A DNA stretch of 64,000 bases, taken from positions 453,970 to 517,969 of the forward strand of contig PHAR01000004.1 of the NCBI GenBank assembly GCA_002840405.1, in the 5' to 3' direction. The position numbers and the translations under genes are program-made. Source of the DNA: Deltaproteobacteria bacterium HGW-Deltaproteobacteria-8. GTDB taxonomy: Bacteria; Desulfobacterota; Desulfovibrionia; Desulfovibrionales; Desulfovibrionaceae. Below, piece after piece: positions 1-8,069 of the stretch. How positions within the stretch are numbered: position 1 is the first letter of the stretch; each line of letters opens with the position of its first letter. The notes below the pieces were generated by a model, which was not told the origin of the DNA, searched no databases, and saw only the letters and a program-made list of their open reading frames with translations.

Positions 1-899
1 TGCTCCAGCAGCGCGCCCTGAGCGATTCACAGGACACGGACCTGCTTCGCGCCGTGGGCAAGGTCATGAAGAATGACATGGACAAGGTCCGCCGCGAGGC
101 CGGACTGGCCACAAGCAGCGACAGCAAGCTGCAAAGCAAGGACTCCGACCAGCCGCACATCACGGTTGAGGTCGAAACACCGGACCGCAACGACACCAAG
201 TGGTTCAACAAGCATGAGCAACAGCAGCAGAAGCACACGGGCAGCAATGAGGACACCTCCTGGCGCGAGTTTCTGGCCCGCGTGAAGAGCGAGGACGGCT
301 CAAGCCAGACCAGCAGCGCCAGCGGCCAAAGCACCAAGGACTCCATGGAGACCCTGCTCGGCAAGGCCACCGGCCAGAACACTGCGCTGCAGGCCAAGGC
401 CGAGACCAGCCAGCAGGCCCAGGCCAAGGCTTGGGAAAAAGTTGCCGCGCCGAAGCTTCTCAGCCAGGTCCAGGAAGCCTTGCTCAAGGATATTGGCCAG
501 GGCCGCAAGCAGATGACCCTGGAACTTGACCCGGCCAACCTGGGCAAGCTGCAGGTCATGCTTCAGGTCAAGGGCAAGGAAGTGAACGCCGTTTTGCGCG
601 CCGACGACCCCGAGACCGCGAGGATGCTTACGGCCCAACTTGATACCATCAAAAAATCGTTTGAAGACCAGGGCCTTAAGGTTCAGAACCTGGAGGTGCA
701 GACCGGCCTGGCCTCGCGCCAGGACCAGCAGCTCTTCAATGCCGACCAGCACAATCAGGCCCAGGAACGCCAGGACCTCACGAACCTTCTTTCCCGGCTC
801 AGAATGCTCCGCTCCGAGGGCAGTGGGCTGGCCCAGGAAATGCAAAATGCTGGCATGCAGGCAATTCTTTCCGACAACAGTCTGCACGTCATCGCCTAA
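1..899 (+). CDS. fliK: Flagellar hook-length control protein FliK, C-terminal part
   Basis: FliK sets hook length and switches export specificity of the flagellar type III apparatus. The frame is open from the left edge, so the 5' end lies outside the window; the first in-window start codon is a GTG at 54. The visible part has a long Gln/Ser/Lys-rich low-complexity stretch followed by a FliK C-terminal domain, with the typical run LELDPANLGKLQVML and then the paired helices around LTAQLDTIKKSFEDQGL. The Q-rich tail is usual for the family. flgD follows after 14 bp, which is the standard fliK-flgD-flgE order. The family call rests on the C-terminal domain and the neighbours. Confidence 0.9.
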   Translation, partial: LQQRALSDSQDTDLLRAVGKVMKNDMDKVRREAGLATSSDSKLQSKDSDQPHITVEVETPDRNDTKWFNKHEQQQQKHTGSNEDTSWREFLARVKSEDGSSQTSSASGQSTKDSMETLLGKATGQNTALQAKAETSQQAQAKAWEKVAAPKLLSQVQEALLKDIGQGRKQMTLELDPANLGKLQVMLQVKGKEVNAVLRADDPETARMLTAQLDTIKKSFEDQGLKVQNLEVQTGLASRQDQQLFNADQHNQAQERQDLTNLLSRLRMLRSEGSGLAQEMQNAGMQAILSDNSLHVIA

Positions 900-913
900 T
901 ACGGAGGCAACAC

Positions 914-1618
914 ATGAGCGTCGTCGCCAATAGCAACATCCTCGGCCAGTACGAGGCCGCGCAGACCACCAGCACCACGCACAAGACCAGCCTGGACCAG
1001 GATGCTTTCCTGACCCTCCTGGTGGCCCAGCTGGAGCACCAGGATCCGCTGAACCCCATGGACGACAAGGACATGACCGCCCAGCTGGCGCAGTTCTCCA
1101 GCCTTGCGGAACTGACCAAGATCAACACCGGCATCACTTCCCTGGTGGATGCCCAAGGCCAGGACACCGTACTCAGCGCCGTGGCCTTCATCGGCAAGGG
1201 CATCAAGGCCGACGGCTACAGCCTGAGCAAGTCCGGCGACGCGACCAGCACGGTCTACTACAGCCTGGGCGAGAGCGTGTCCGACATGCAGGTGAACATT
1301 TACGCCACGGACGGCACCCTGGTGCGCACCGATGTCATCGGCGCCAAGCAGGCCGGCGAGTACCAGTACACCTGGGACGGCAAGGACGCCGACGGCAACG
1401 CCATGGCGGACGGGACCTACGGCGTGGCCATCGTCGCCGCAGACACCTCCGGGGCGGCGGTGCTCGTGCAGTCCAAGATCAGCGGCGTGGTGACCGGGGT
1501 GGTCACCCAGAACGGAGCCACCATGCTCGAGCTCGCGGACGGCCGCACCGTGGCCCTCTCCAGCGTCTCCGAGGTGGTGCAGCCGGCAGCGTCAACCAGC
1601 GATACAACGTCGTCCTGA
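914..1618 (+). CDS. flgD: Flagellar hook assembly scaffolding protein FlgD
   Basis: FlgD is the cap that lets hook subunits polymerise. The 234-residue protein has the N-terminal FlgD signature (DAFLTLLVAQLEHQDPLNPMD, then MTAQLAQFSSLAEL). A FlgD Ig-like/Tudor region follows with YTWDGKDADGNAMADG, where the WDGKD loop is the usual marker. The ATG at 914 follows GGAGGCAACAC. It sits 14 bp after fliK and 65 bp before flgE, so it is probably in one operon. Confidence 0.95.
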   Translation: MSVVANSNILGQYEAAQTTSTTHKTSLDQDAFLTLLVAQLEHQDPLNPMDDKDMTAQLAQFSSLAELTKINTGITSLVDAQGQDTVLSAVAFIGKGIKADGYSLSKSGDATSTVYYSLGESVSDMQVNIYATDGTLVRTDVIGAKQAGEYQYTWDGKDADGNAMADGTYGVAIVAADTSGAAVLVQSKISGVVTGVVTQNGATMLELADGRTVALSSVSEVVQPAASTSDTTSS

Positions 1619-1683
1619 TAAATCGGTCCGGGCACGACGTGACTCAAGTCTAAACAAAATTTCGAAGGGATAGGAGGTTCAAC

Positions 1684-3363
1684 ATGTCGCTCTCCGCATC
1701 ATTGTACCAGGGCATCACCGGCTTGCAGGCCCACAGTGAAAAGATTTCCGTCATCGGAAACAACCTGGCCAACGTCAGCACCGTGGGCTTCAAGGGTGCG
1801 AACATGCACTTTGAGGACGTCATGAGCCAGGATGTCTACACCTCCGCCGGTGTGGCCCAGGTGGGACGCGGCGTGCGCGTTGCCGCCATCTACTCCGACT
1901 TCGCCCAGGGCTCCTTTGAGAGCACCACGGAGTCCACGGACCTGGCCATCGGCGGGAGCGGCTTCTTCACCGTGAAAGCCCGGAACACGGACAACCAGTA
2001 CTACACCCGCGCGGGCAACTTCCGCTTCGACAAGGACGGCTACCTGACCGACCCGCACGGCTACGTGGTGCAGGGCTGGGCCATGGTCAAGGCCTCCACC
2101 GCCGCCGCCACCGGCGCCACCACCAGCACCGCGAACACCAACACCTACTCCATCACCGGAAGCCCCACGGACATCCGCATCAACAATTTCCAGTCCCCGC
2201 CCGAGGCCACCAGCAACGTGAGCATCATCACCAACCTGGACCCGAACAACAAGAGCAAGTCCAACTCCGCCACAAACCCGTACTTCGCCATGTTCAACAA
2301 CTGGGACGGCACAGCCACCACGCCGCTGGCCAGCACGGCCTACGGGTACAGCAGCACCCTCAAGGTGTACGACGAGGTCGGCGCGGCCCACAACCTGACC
2401 GTGTACTACGACCAGGTGACCCTCAGCAACGCCGGCGGCAACACCGTGTGGGAATACATGGTCACCAGCACCCCCACCGAGGATGGCCGCATCCTGTCCG
2501 GCGCAAACGGCTCGCTGACGGCCATGGCAGGCACCTCGGGCGCAGGCGTGCTCATGATCGGCACCATGACCTTCCGGGCCGGCGCCCTGATCAGCGAGAG
2601 CGCGTACACGCTCAAGAGCAACGGCGGCGCCCTGGGCATGAAGAACCTGAACTCCTGGCAGCTGGCGGACTTCTCCACCGGCGGCTACCCGCTCATCACC
2701 CCGAACTTCATCCAGGCCTCCAACGCCTCCATCGCCACGGCCACCAACGCCACGCCCATCGCCATCAACTTCGGCATCCGCAACACCGACCTCACCAGCA
2801 ACGGTTCGGGCTCCTATTCCGTGGGCTGGAGCCAGAGCAAGGGCGGCGGATACGTGACCCCCACCGCAGCGGGCGTGGGCAACACGATCAGCAACGTGGG
2901 CTGGCTGCCGGGCTTCAAGTCTCCGGTCATCGACGCCATGACCACACAGTCGTACGACACCGGCGGCTCGAGCACCCTGTTCCAGAGCCAGGACGGCTAC
3001 ACCGCGGGCTTTCTGCAGAGCATCTCGGTTTCCCGCGAAGGCATCCTCACCGGGCGCTACTCCAACGGCCAGGTGCTGGACCTGTACTCGCTCACGCTGA
3101 CGAGCTTCACCAACCAGTGGGGCCTCAGGCGCGAGGGCGGCAACCTGTTCAGCGAAACCCGCGAGTCCGGCCCGGCCCTCACCGGCGAGGCCAACACCCC
3201 AGGCAAGGGCACCGTGGCCTCCAGCACGCTGGAACAGTCCAACGTGGACATGGGCGCGCAGTTCGTCTCCCTGATCACCGCCCAGCGCGGCTTCCAGGCC
3301 AACACCAAAGTCATCACAACGGCGGACAGCATGCTCGGCGAAGTTATCGCCATGAAGCGCTAA
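1684..3363 (+). CDS. flgE: Flagellar hook protein FlgE
   Basis: This is the structural subunit of the flagellar hook. At 559 residues it is longer than enterobacterial FlgE (about 400), as is common in Desulfovibrio. The N-terminus has the rod/hook signature (LYQGITGLQAHSEKISVIGNNLANVSTVGFKG). The middle has large Thr/Ala/Asn-rich variable domains. The C-terminus has the conserved helix (EQSNVDMGAQFVSLITAQRGFQ, then NTKVITTADSMLGEVIAMKR). A strong ribosome binding site (ATAGGAGG) precedes the ATG. A terminator follows 28 bp after the stop and ends the operon. Confidence 0.96.
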   Translation: MSLSASLYQGITGLQAHSEKISVIGNNLANVSTVGFKGANMHFEDVMSQDVYTSAGVAQVGRGVRVAAIYSDFAQGSFESTTESTDLAIGGSGFFTVKARNTDNQYYTRAGNFRFDKDGYLTDPHGYVVQGWAMVKASTAAATGATTSTANTNTYSITGSPTDIRINNFQSPPEATSNVSIITNLDPNNKSKSNSATNPYFAMFNNWDGTATTPLASTAYGYSSTLKVYDEVGAAHNLTVYYDQVTLSNAGGNTVWEYMVTSTPTEDGRILSGANGSLTAMAGTSGAGVLMIGTMTFRAGALISESAYTLKSNGGALGMKNLNSWQLADFSTGGYPLITPNFIQASNASIATATNATPIAINFGIRNTDLTSNGSGSYSVGWSQSKGGGYVTPTAAGVGNTISNVGWLPGFKSPVIDAMTTQSYDTGGSSTLFQSQDGYTAGFLQSISVSREGILTGRYSNGQVLDLYSLTLTSFTNQWGLRREGGNLFSETRESGPALTGEANTPGKGTVASSTLEQSNVDMGAQFVSLITAQRGFQANTKVITTADSMLGEVIAMKR

Positions 3364-3391
3364 GTTCAAGAGAACCTCCCTTCCCACTGAT

Positions 3392-3433
3392 GACCCCGCC
3401 CGGCTTGACCGACTGGGCGGGGTCTCTTCTTTT
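3392..3433 (+). terminator. Intrinsic terminator after flgE
   Basis: A perfect 10-bp stem (GACCCCGCCC at 3392-3401 pairs with GGGCGGGGTC at 3415-3424) has a 13-nt loop and is followed by the pyrimidine tract TCTTCTTTT. It closes the flagellar hook operon before the convergent glycosyltransferase gene. Confidence 0.8.
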
Positions 3434-3519
3434 GCCCGGACGACCCCCGGACCAGGCCCCAGGAGGGGCATGCCCGGCAATTCTTTCCGTGGGAGGCAGG
3501 TGGGATGCCCGGTTCGGGG

Positions 3520-5148
3520 CTAAGTGAAGTCCGCCGGGAGCAGGCTCAAGTTGTCCAGGCAGCGCAGCTCGGACATCCTCGAAAGGTGCTTGTAGAAAAC
3601 CTTCACGTCATTGCCCAGGCAGTTCCCGACCATGGCTGGGTTGCGCACCTCCGTGCGCGCCGCTAGCCCGGAGGACTGGTGGTGGATGCAGGCGACCAGG
3701 CCGCAGTACATGACCTTGAAGCCCTCCAGGCACAGGCACAGGTCGTGGTCGATGTCGTCCATCTGCGAAGGCGAGAAGCGGATGTCGAAGTTTGGAACGC
3801 GGCGCAGGGCCTCGGTCCGGAACAGGTGCAGGCAGCCCATGACCGAGCGCGTCTCGCGGATGCAGTCGTAGAACCCGTTGTCGTACTGGTGGTGGGCCAC
3901 GGACAGGCTCAGCCGGAGCAGGTCGTTCTTGGCGATGCTGACGTAGCGGTAAAGGTACTGCAGCTTCGCCGGCTGCCCCGGGTAGACGATCTTGCACCCC
4001 ACGACCCCGATCCTGGGGTCCGCCTCGGCGATGCTGAGATACCACTGGAGCCAGTCCCTGGGCATCTCGACGTCGTCATCGAGAAACGCCACATAGTCGT
4101 TCTCCCAGGTCGACGGAAGGTTTGTCAGCCAGTTCCGCGCGGCCGGCGCCCCGATGTTCACGGGCAGCGGGAGGATGGTGAACGCGTTGTCCGGGAACAG
4201 CTCCCGCGCGGACTCGACCACCGCCAGGCTGTCGTCCGAGCAGCCGTTCAGCAGCACGGTGACCGAGGCCCGGCCGATATCCGTTGCCGCAAGGCATGTG
4301 AGGGTTTCCCCAAGCAGCTTGGCCTTGTTGAAGGAATACAGATAAATGGCGACCTTCTTCTGCGCCACGAGCTCCGGGCGCTTGACGCTCGGCCGTTGCA
4401 GTTCCGCCAGGCGGAAGCGCACGGGCGCCTGGTCGCCATCCAGGGCCAGGGACTTTTCATAGAACGCCACAGCCCCCTTGGCGTCGCCCCGCATCCGGGC
4501 AAGCTCCGCAGCGTGGTTGAGGTGCACCTCGTTGATGTCCGCCGGGGACAAGGACTCCCAGAGCGCTTCCGCCGCCTCCACATTGCCCATGGCGGCGTAA
4601 TGGTTGAAGAGCATGCCGCCAAAGTCGCCCTTGAGCGGCTCCGGGCAGGTGAACGCGTGGAGCCAGTCCGGAGACGCCTTGCGTTCCAGAAAGTCCGCCA
4701 CCAGGAGCCTTCCGGCCGCCAGCGCATAGGTCGGATGGGTCGCGAGCAGGCCCAGCAGGGCTTCCCGCGCCCTGGCGGAGTCCCGCAGGAAATCTATCTG
4801 ATCAATGCGCGCCAGTTCAGCCGGGGCGAAGTTGTTTTCATGCAGCGTCCTGATCTTGGCCTGGAACGCGGGGTTGCCCAGCACGGACGGCGTGGAGATG
4901 TTGATGACGTCAAAGGGCGACAGGTGCAGGCATTTCGTGATCAGGCGTTCAATGAGCTGCCAGAGGCCGGGGTCGGCACATTTTTCATGTTCCGCCAGGA
5001 AATGGTTCAGGTAGCACACCACCACGGCCCGGTCCAAATGGAAGCTGGCCTGGTGGTTGCGGAAATGCTCCATGGCCTCGCCAACGGTCAGGCACGCCAG
5101 CTCGCCGGCCAGGCCGTTGCGGAGGATGCGGAAAAACTCGGTGTTCAT
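3520..5148 (-). CDS. Family 2 glycosyltransferase with helical N-terminal region
   Basis: Probable sugar transferase acting on a protein or surface polysaccharide. The start is the ATG at 5148 behind AAGGAGCAGGC; an in-frame GTG further upstream lacks a site. Residues 1-255 are alpha-helical with a TPR-like stretch (about 190-245: AEALWESL, GDAKGAVAFYEKSLALDGD). Residues 265-540 form a GT-A fold: the nucleotide-binding strand at VAIYLYSFNKAKL, NIGAPAARN, and a DDD metal-binding triad at 357-359 (FLDDDVEMP). It is first in position 3' of a minus-strand run of three glycosyltransferases next to flagellar genes, so flagellin or LPS glycosylation is plausible. Substrate cannot be told from the sequence. 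Confidence 0.85.
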   Translation of the reverse strand: MNTEFFRILRNGLAGELACLTVGEAMEHFRNHQASFHLDRAVVVCYLNHFLAEHEKCADPGLWQLIERLITKCLHLSPFDVINISTPSVLGNPAFQAKIRTLHENNFAPAELARIDQIDFLRDSARAREALLGLLATHPTYALAAGRLLVADFLERKASPDWLHAFTCPEPLKGDFGGMLFNHYAAMGNVEAAEALWESLSPADINEVHLNHAAELARMRGDAKGAVAFYEKSLALDGDQAPVRFRLAELQRPSVKRPELVAQKKVAIYLYSFNKAKLLGETLTCLAATDIGRASVTVLLNGCSDDSLAVVESARELFPDNAFTILPLPVNIGAPAARNWLTNLPSTWENDYVAFLDDDVEMPRDWLQWYLSIAEADPRIGVVGCKIVYPGQPAKLQYLYRYVSIAKNDLLRLSLSVAHHQYDNGFYDCIRETRSVMGCLHLFRTEALRRVPNFDIRFSPSQMDDIDHDLCLCLEGFKVMYCGLVACIHHQSSGLAARTEVRNPAMVGNCLGNDVKVFYKHLSRMSELRCLDNLSLLPADFT

Positions 5149-5233
5149 GCCTGCTCCTTCCCTTGCGTGCGGCGGCCGGGGCTTCCATCTGCCCGCGCCG
5201 CAAGCTGGCGGGCGGCAGCGGCGCGCAACCAAT

Positions 5234-6664
5234 TCAAAGAATTTCCGCCAGGGCCTCCAGATGCTCCAGGCAGCGGCTGGTGGACTCCTCGGAGGCGTCC
5301 TCGTTCTCCAGGGCCGCCTCCATGTACCCGGCCAGGGGCGACCAGAAGGGCGCGGTCCCGGCGAGCAGCGCCCGTGGGGAGCCCAGGCCGTGGACCGCCA
5401 GACGGGCCGCGCTGCTGGCCAGGGCGGGCAGGGAGCGCTTCAGGTTCACAGCCAGGCGCGGGTGCGCGCCGGACAGCGCCTGCCAGGCCGCGCGCACCGG
5501 TCCGGCCTGCGCCCCGGACAGCCGCCAGAGGAAGAACGCGCGCCAGAACACCCCGGCCAGCTCGTCCGCGCTCGGCGCGCCGCCCGCCTCGGGCAGGCCC
5601 AGGCGGCGCAGGCCGAAGAGGCCCTCGGGCGTGCGCTCGGTGCCGAACAGGGTCAGCCCCGGCATCTTGAGGCGCTCCAGGCGCTCGGCCGGGCCGCGCA
5701 GGATGGTGGCGGCCAGGGCGGCCACGCGGCGCGGGGTCAAGTCCTGGCGGCACTGCCCGCCGGAGCGGGTGCAGGCCCAGCAGCCCCGGGCGCAGGAGGC
5801 GCTTGCGCGCAGCACCAAGTGCCCCGGCTGGTACGGGCCGGTGTCCCAGGGATTCACGTTGCCCACGGAAAGGTTCAGGGTCTTAAGCCCGGTCCAGGCG
5901 GCCACGTGCATGGGCCCGGTGTCCGGGGTGATGAACAGGCCCAGGGTGCGGCCCGCAGACACCAGCTCGGCCAGGGAGAGCTTGCCCACCAGGTCCAGCG
6001 CCGGATGGTCGAACAGGGCGCGCACTTCGCGGGCCACGGGCACGTCGTCCGGGCCGCCCAGGAGCACGGGCCGCAGGCCCCGGTCCAGCAGCTCGCGCAC
6101 CAGCCCGGCGTAGAAGGCCGCGTCCGGGCGCTTGGCCGGGTCGCTGGCGCCCAAGAACACGCCCACGCTCTTGGCCTCCTGGCCCCGCGGCTCTCGCGGC
6201 GGCCCGAAGCGGGTCTTCTGCGTGATCGTCAGGGGCACGATGTCCAGGGCGTTCAGGTCGGCCCAGTGGAAGCGGTTGTGCCGGTTGTTCTGCACCAGGC
6301 TTGTGCGGAAGAGCTGCCAGGCCCCGTGCACACGCAGCGCGCCGTCCGGCCCGCGCACGGGTCCCAGCTTCTCGTCTGCGGAAAGCTCCCCGGCCAGCCG
6401 GGCCGCATCCTCGCGAATGCTCAGGTTGATGATCAGGCTGTAGACCCTGCCGTGCAGCGCGCCGGAGGTCGCCTCAGGCCAGGAGATGTAGGCTGCGGGG
6501 GGGCTCACGGGCAACAGCGGGGTGAAGAAGTTCTCCTCGGCCACCACATGGATCTGCCGGGCCGGGAAGCAGCGCTTGAGCCAGAGCAGCAGCGGAAAGG
6601 TCAGCACCAGGTCGCCCATGCGCTGCATCTGCAGCACCAGCATCGGCCCGTTGGAGATGGCCAC
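5234..6664 (-). CDS. Family 9 (heptosyltransferase-like) glycosyltransferase
   Basis: A 476-residue GT-B fold protein of the ADP-heptose:LPS heptosyltransferase family. The N-terminus MLVLQMQRMGDLVLTFPLL is the family hallmark (R-x-G-D-hhh-xxP). The second half has VGVFLGASDPAKR and the late loop LFITPDTGPMHVAAWTGLKTLNLSVG, matching the D-T/S-GPMH-A motif of WaaC/WaaF-type enzymes. The region from about 330 to 476 exceeds the usual length (about 350) and is of unknown role. It has cysteines around CARGCWACTRSGGQC. The gene is separated by 2 bp from the upstream CgeB-like gene, so the two are co-transcribed. LPS core or flagellin glycan assembly is the likely setting. Confidence 0.85.
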   Translation of the reverse strand: MAISNGPMLVLQMQRMGDLVLTFPLLLWLKRCFPARQIHVVAEENFFTPLLPVSPPAAYISWPEATSGALHGRVYSLIINLSIREDAARLAGELSADEKLGPVRGPDGALRVHGAWQLFRTSLVQNNRHNRFHWADLNALDIVPLTITQKTRFGPPREPRGQEAKSVGVFLGASDPAKRPDAAFYAGLVRELLDRGLRPVLLGGPDDVPVAREVRALFDHPALDLVGKLSLAELVSAGRTLGLFITPDTGPMHVAAWTGLKTLNLSVGNVNPWDTGPYQPGHLVLRASASCARGCWACTRSGGQCRQDLTPRRVAALAATILRGPAERLERLKMPGLTLFGTERTPEGLFGLRRLGLPEAGGAPSADELAGVFWRAFFLWRLSGAQAGPVRAAWQALSGAHPRLAVNLKRSLPALASSAARLAVHGLGSPRALLAGTAPFWSPLAGYMEAALENEDASEESTSRCLEHLEALAEIL

Positions 6665-6666
6665 GG

Positions 6667-7884
6667 CTAGCGCACCCGTCCGGGGAAGGACTGCTGGATG
6701 GCCGCCATGAGCGCGCTTAGGCGGTGCTCGTAGGTGTGCTCGGCCAGCACCCGCGCCCGCCCGGCCCTGGCAATGCGCTCCCGCGCCCCGGCATCGGCCA
6801 GGAAGCGCTCCGTCAACCCGGAGATCTCGTCGGGGTTGCGGTACAGCGCGATCTCGACATCGGGCTCAAAGAGGCGCTCGATCTGCCTGCGGTGGTCGGT
6901 GAGCAGAAAGGCCCCGGACGCGGGCACGTCGAACACGCGCTGGTTCACAGCGCCCTTCATCTGCAGGCTGGTGCAGTTGAAGTTGACCTCGCTGGCCGGG
7001 TAGAAGCCCGGCAGGTCGTCGTAATAGCTGAGCTCCTTGTGCAGCCGGTGGCCCGAGCCTGCGGGCAGGATCTGGCTCCAGCCCGGGTCTCCGGCGATGA
7101 GCGGGCCGAAGGGCAGGGTTTTGGCCACGCAGCCCAGGCGGTATTCCAGGGTGGAGTGCCAGACCAGGGCCGTGGCAAAGGCCACCCGCCGCAGGAGCGG
7201 CAGCGCGTCAAACTCCGGCAGAAGGTCCGGCCGCGCGGCGGCCAGGAAGGCCGCGACCGAACGCTCGCCCGACTGGCCAAAGGCCCGGGCCAGGTCCACG
7301 AAGGCCGAAAGCAGCGCCTCGCCGGGCGCGGCCGCGTTGAGCCTGCTGACGGTCTTGGCGACCATGGAGTTGCCCACGAAGGACACGCGCGAGCGCCACT
7401 CGGGCCGACCCTCGCGCCCGGGGCGAAAGCGCTCCGGGTCCGCGCCCAGCGGCAGCCAGAAGACGTTTGTGAAGCCGTAGCCGCGCACGGCCTCCAGGCT
7501 GTCCGCGTCCCAGGTCAGGATGAGCGTGTTCTGCGGGTCGGGCCGTTGGTACAGCGGCAGGATGAACTCCGGGTTGTCCACAAACCAGGACACCAGGGGC
7601 AAGCGTAGCTCCCCGGCCAGGGCGTAGAGTACGCCCTCGTGGTCCACGCCCAGGTGGTTCACCGTGACGATGGCGTCGGGCTTGAAGCTGGCGGCGGTCT
7701 CGCGGATGGTCTTGACGAAGAGGTCGCGGTCCACGCTGCGCGAGGCGAAGTCCAGCAGCAGGTGCGGAACGTCCAGGCGCTGGCAGGCGGCCTTGAGCTC
7801 GCCCAACAGGAAATAGGCGCTGGTGAGCAGGAGCAGGCGGGGAGCGCGGCCCCGGTGGCGCAGTGGGAGGGCGTCGTCCATCAT
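6667..7884 (-). CDS. CgeB-like glycosyltransferase
   Basis: About 405 residues, resembling CgeB/DUF3880-type glycosyltransferases that in Desulfovibrio lie near flagellar and surface-polysaccharide genes. Visible features: RLLLLTSAYFLLGELKAAC at the N-terminus, DAIVTVNHLGVDHEG, LVSWFVDNPEFILPL, a W-D-A-D segment, and the C-terminal donor-site region NQRVFDVPASGAFLLTDHR with a following ERLFEPDVEIALY. The start is uncertain: the ATG at 7884 has a weak AGGG, while an in-frame GTG at 7911 would add nine residues. It is the first gene of the three-glycosyltransferase minus operon. Confidence 0.75.
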   Translation of the reverse strand: MMDDALPLRHRGRAPRLLLLTSAYFLLGELKAACQRLDVPHLLLDFASRSVDRDLFVKTIRETAASFKPDAIVTVNHLGVDHEGVLYALAGELRLPLVSWFVDNPEFILPLYQRPDPQNTLILTWDADSLEAVRGYGFTNVFWLPLGADPERFRPGREGRPEWRSRVSFVGNSMVAKTVSRLNAAAPGEALLSAFVDLARAFGQSGERSVAAFLAAARPDLLPEFDALPLLRRVAFATALVWHSTLEYRLGCVAKTLPFGPLIAGDPGWSQILPAGSGHRLHKELSYYDDLPGFYPASEVNFNCTSLQMKGAVNQRVFDVPASGAFLLTDHRRQIERLFEPDVEIALYRNPDEISGLTERFLADAGARERIARAGRARVLAEHTYEHRLSALMAAIQQSFPGRVR

Positions 7885-7964
7885 GGGGGCAAACCCTAGC
7901 CCGGTCCGCACCCGCTGTAAAGCCGGGCGCGGGGGCTGGCGGGCTGCACGGTCGACGTCCCAAA

Positions 7965-7978
7965 ATGCGTATACGCAT
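7965..7978. promoter_or_regulatory. 14-bp perfect palindrome in a divergent intergenic region
   Basis: ATGCGTATACGCAT is its own reverse complement. It lies in the 185-bp gap between the divergent CgeB-like gene and the GGDEF-EAL gene. Its position and symmetry suit a dimeric repressor operator. No candidate regulator is encoded next to it, and a chance palindrome cannot be excluded. Confidence 0.35.
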
Positions 7979-8022
7979 ATTCACCGACTGAGCGGACAGG
8001 GCCGGTTTTTTCGCATAGGTCT

Positions 8023-8051
8023 TTGCAACGGTGATTTTTCCCAACTATAGC
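8023..8051 (+). promoter_or_regulatory. Possible sigma-70 promoter of the GGDEF-EAL gene
   Basis: TTGCAA (8023-8028) and TATAGC (8046-8051) are spaced by 17 bp, about 20 bp upstream of the start codon. The stretch is clearly more AT-rich than its surroundings. Both hexamers deviate from consensus. Confidence 0.35.
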
Positions 8052-8069
8052 AAACAGTAATAGCATATT

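Noticed and set aside
1699..3480. Long minus-strand frame of 593 codons opposite flgE
   Set aside because: It is the complement of the flgE reading frame, with His/Ala/Gly/Val-rich low-complexity content typical of shadow frames in GC-rich genes.
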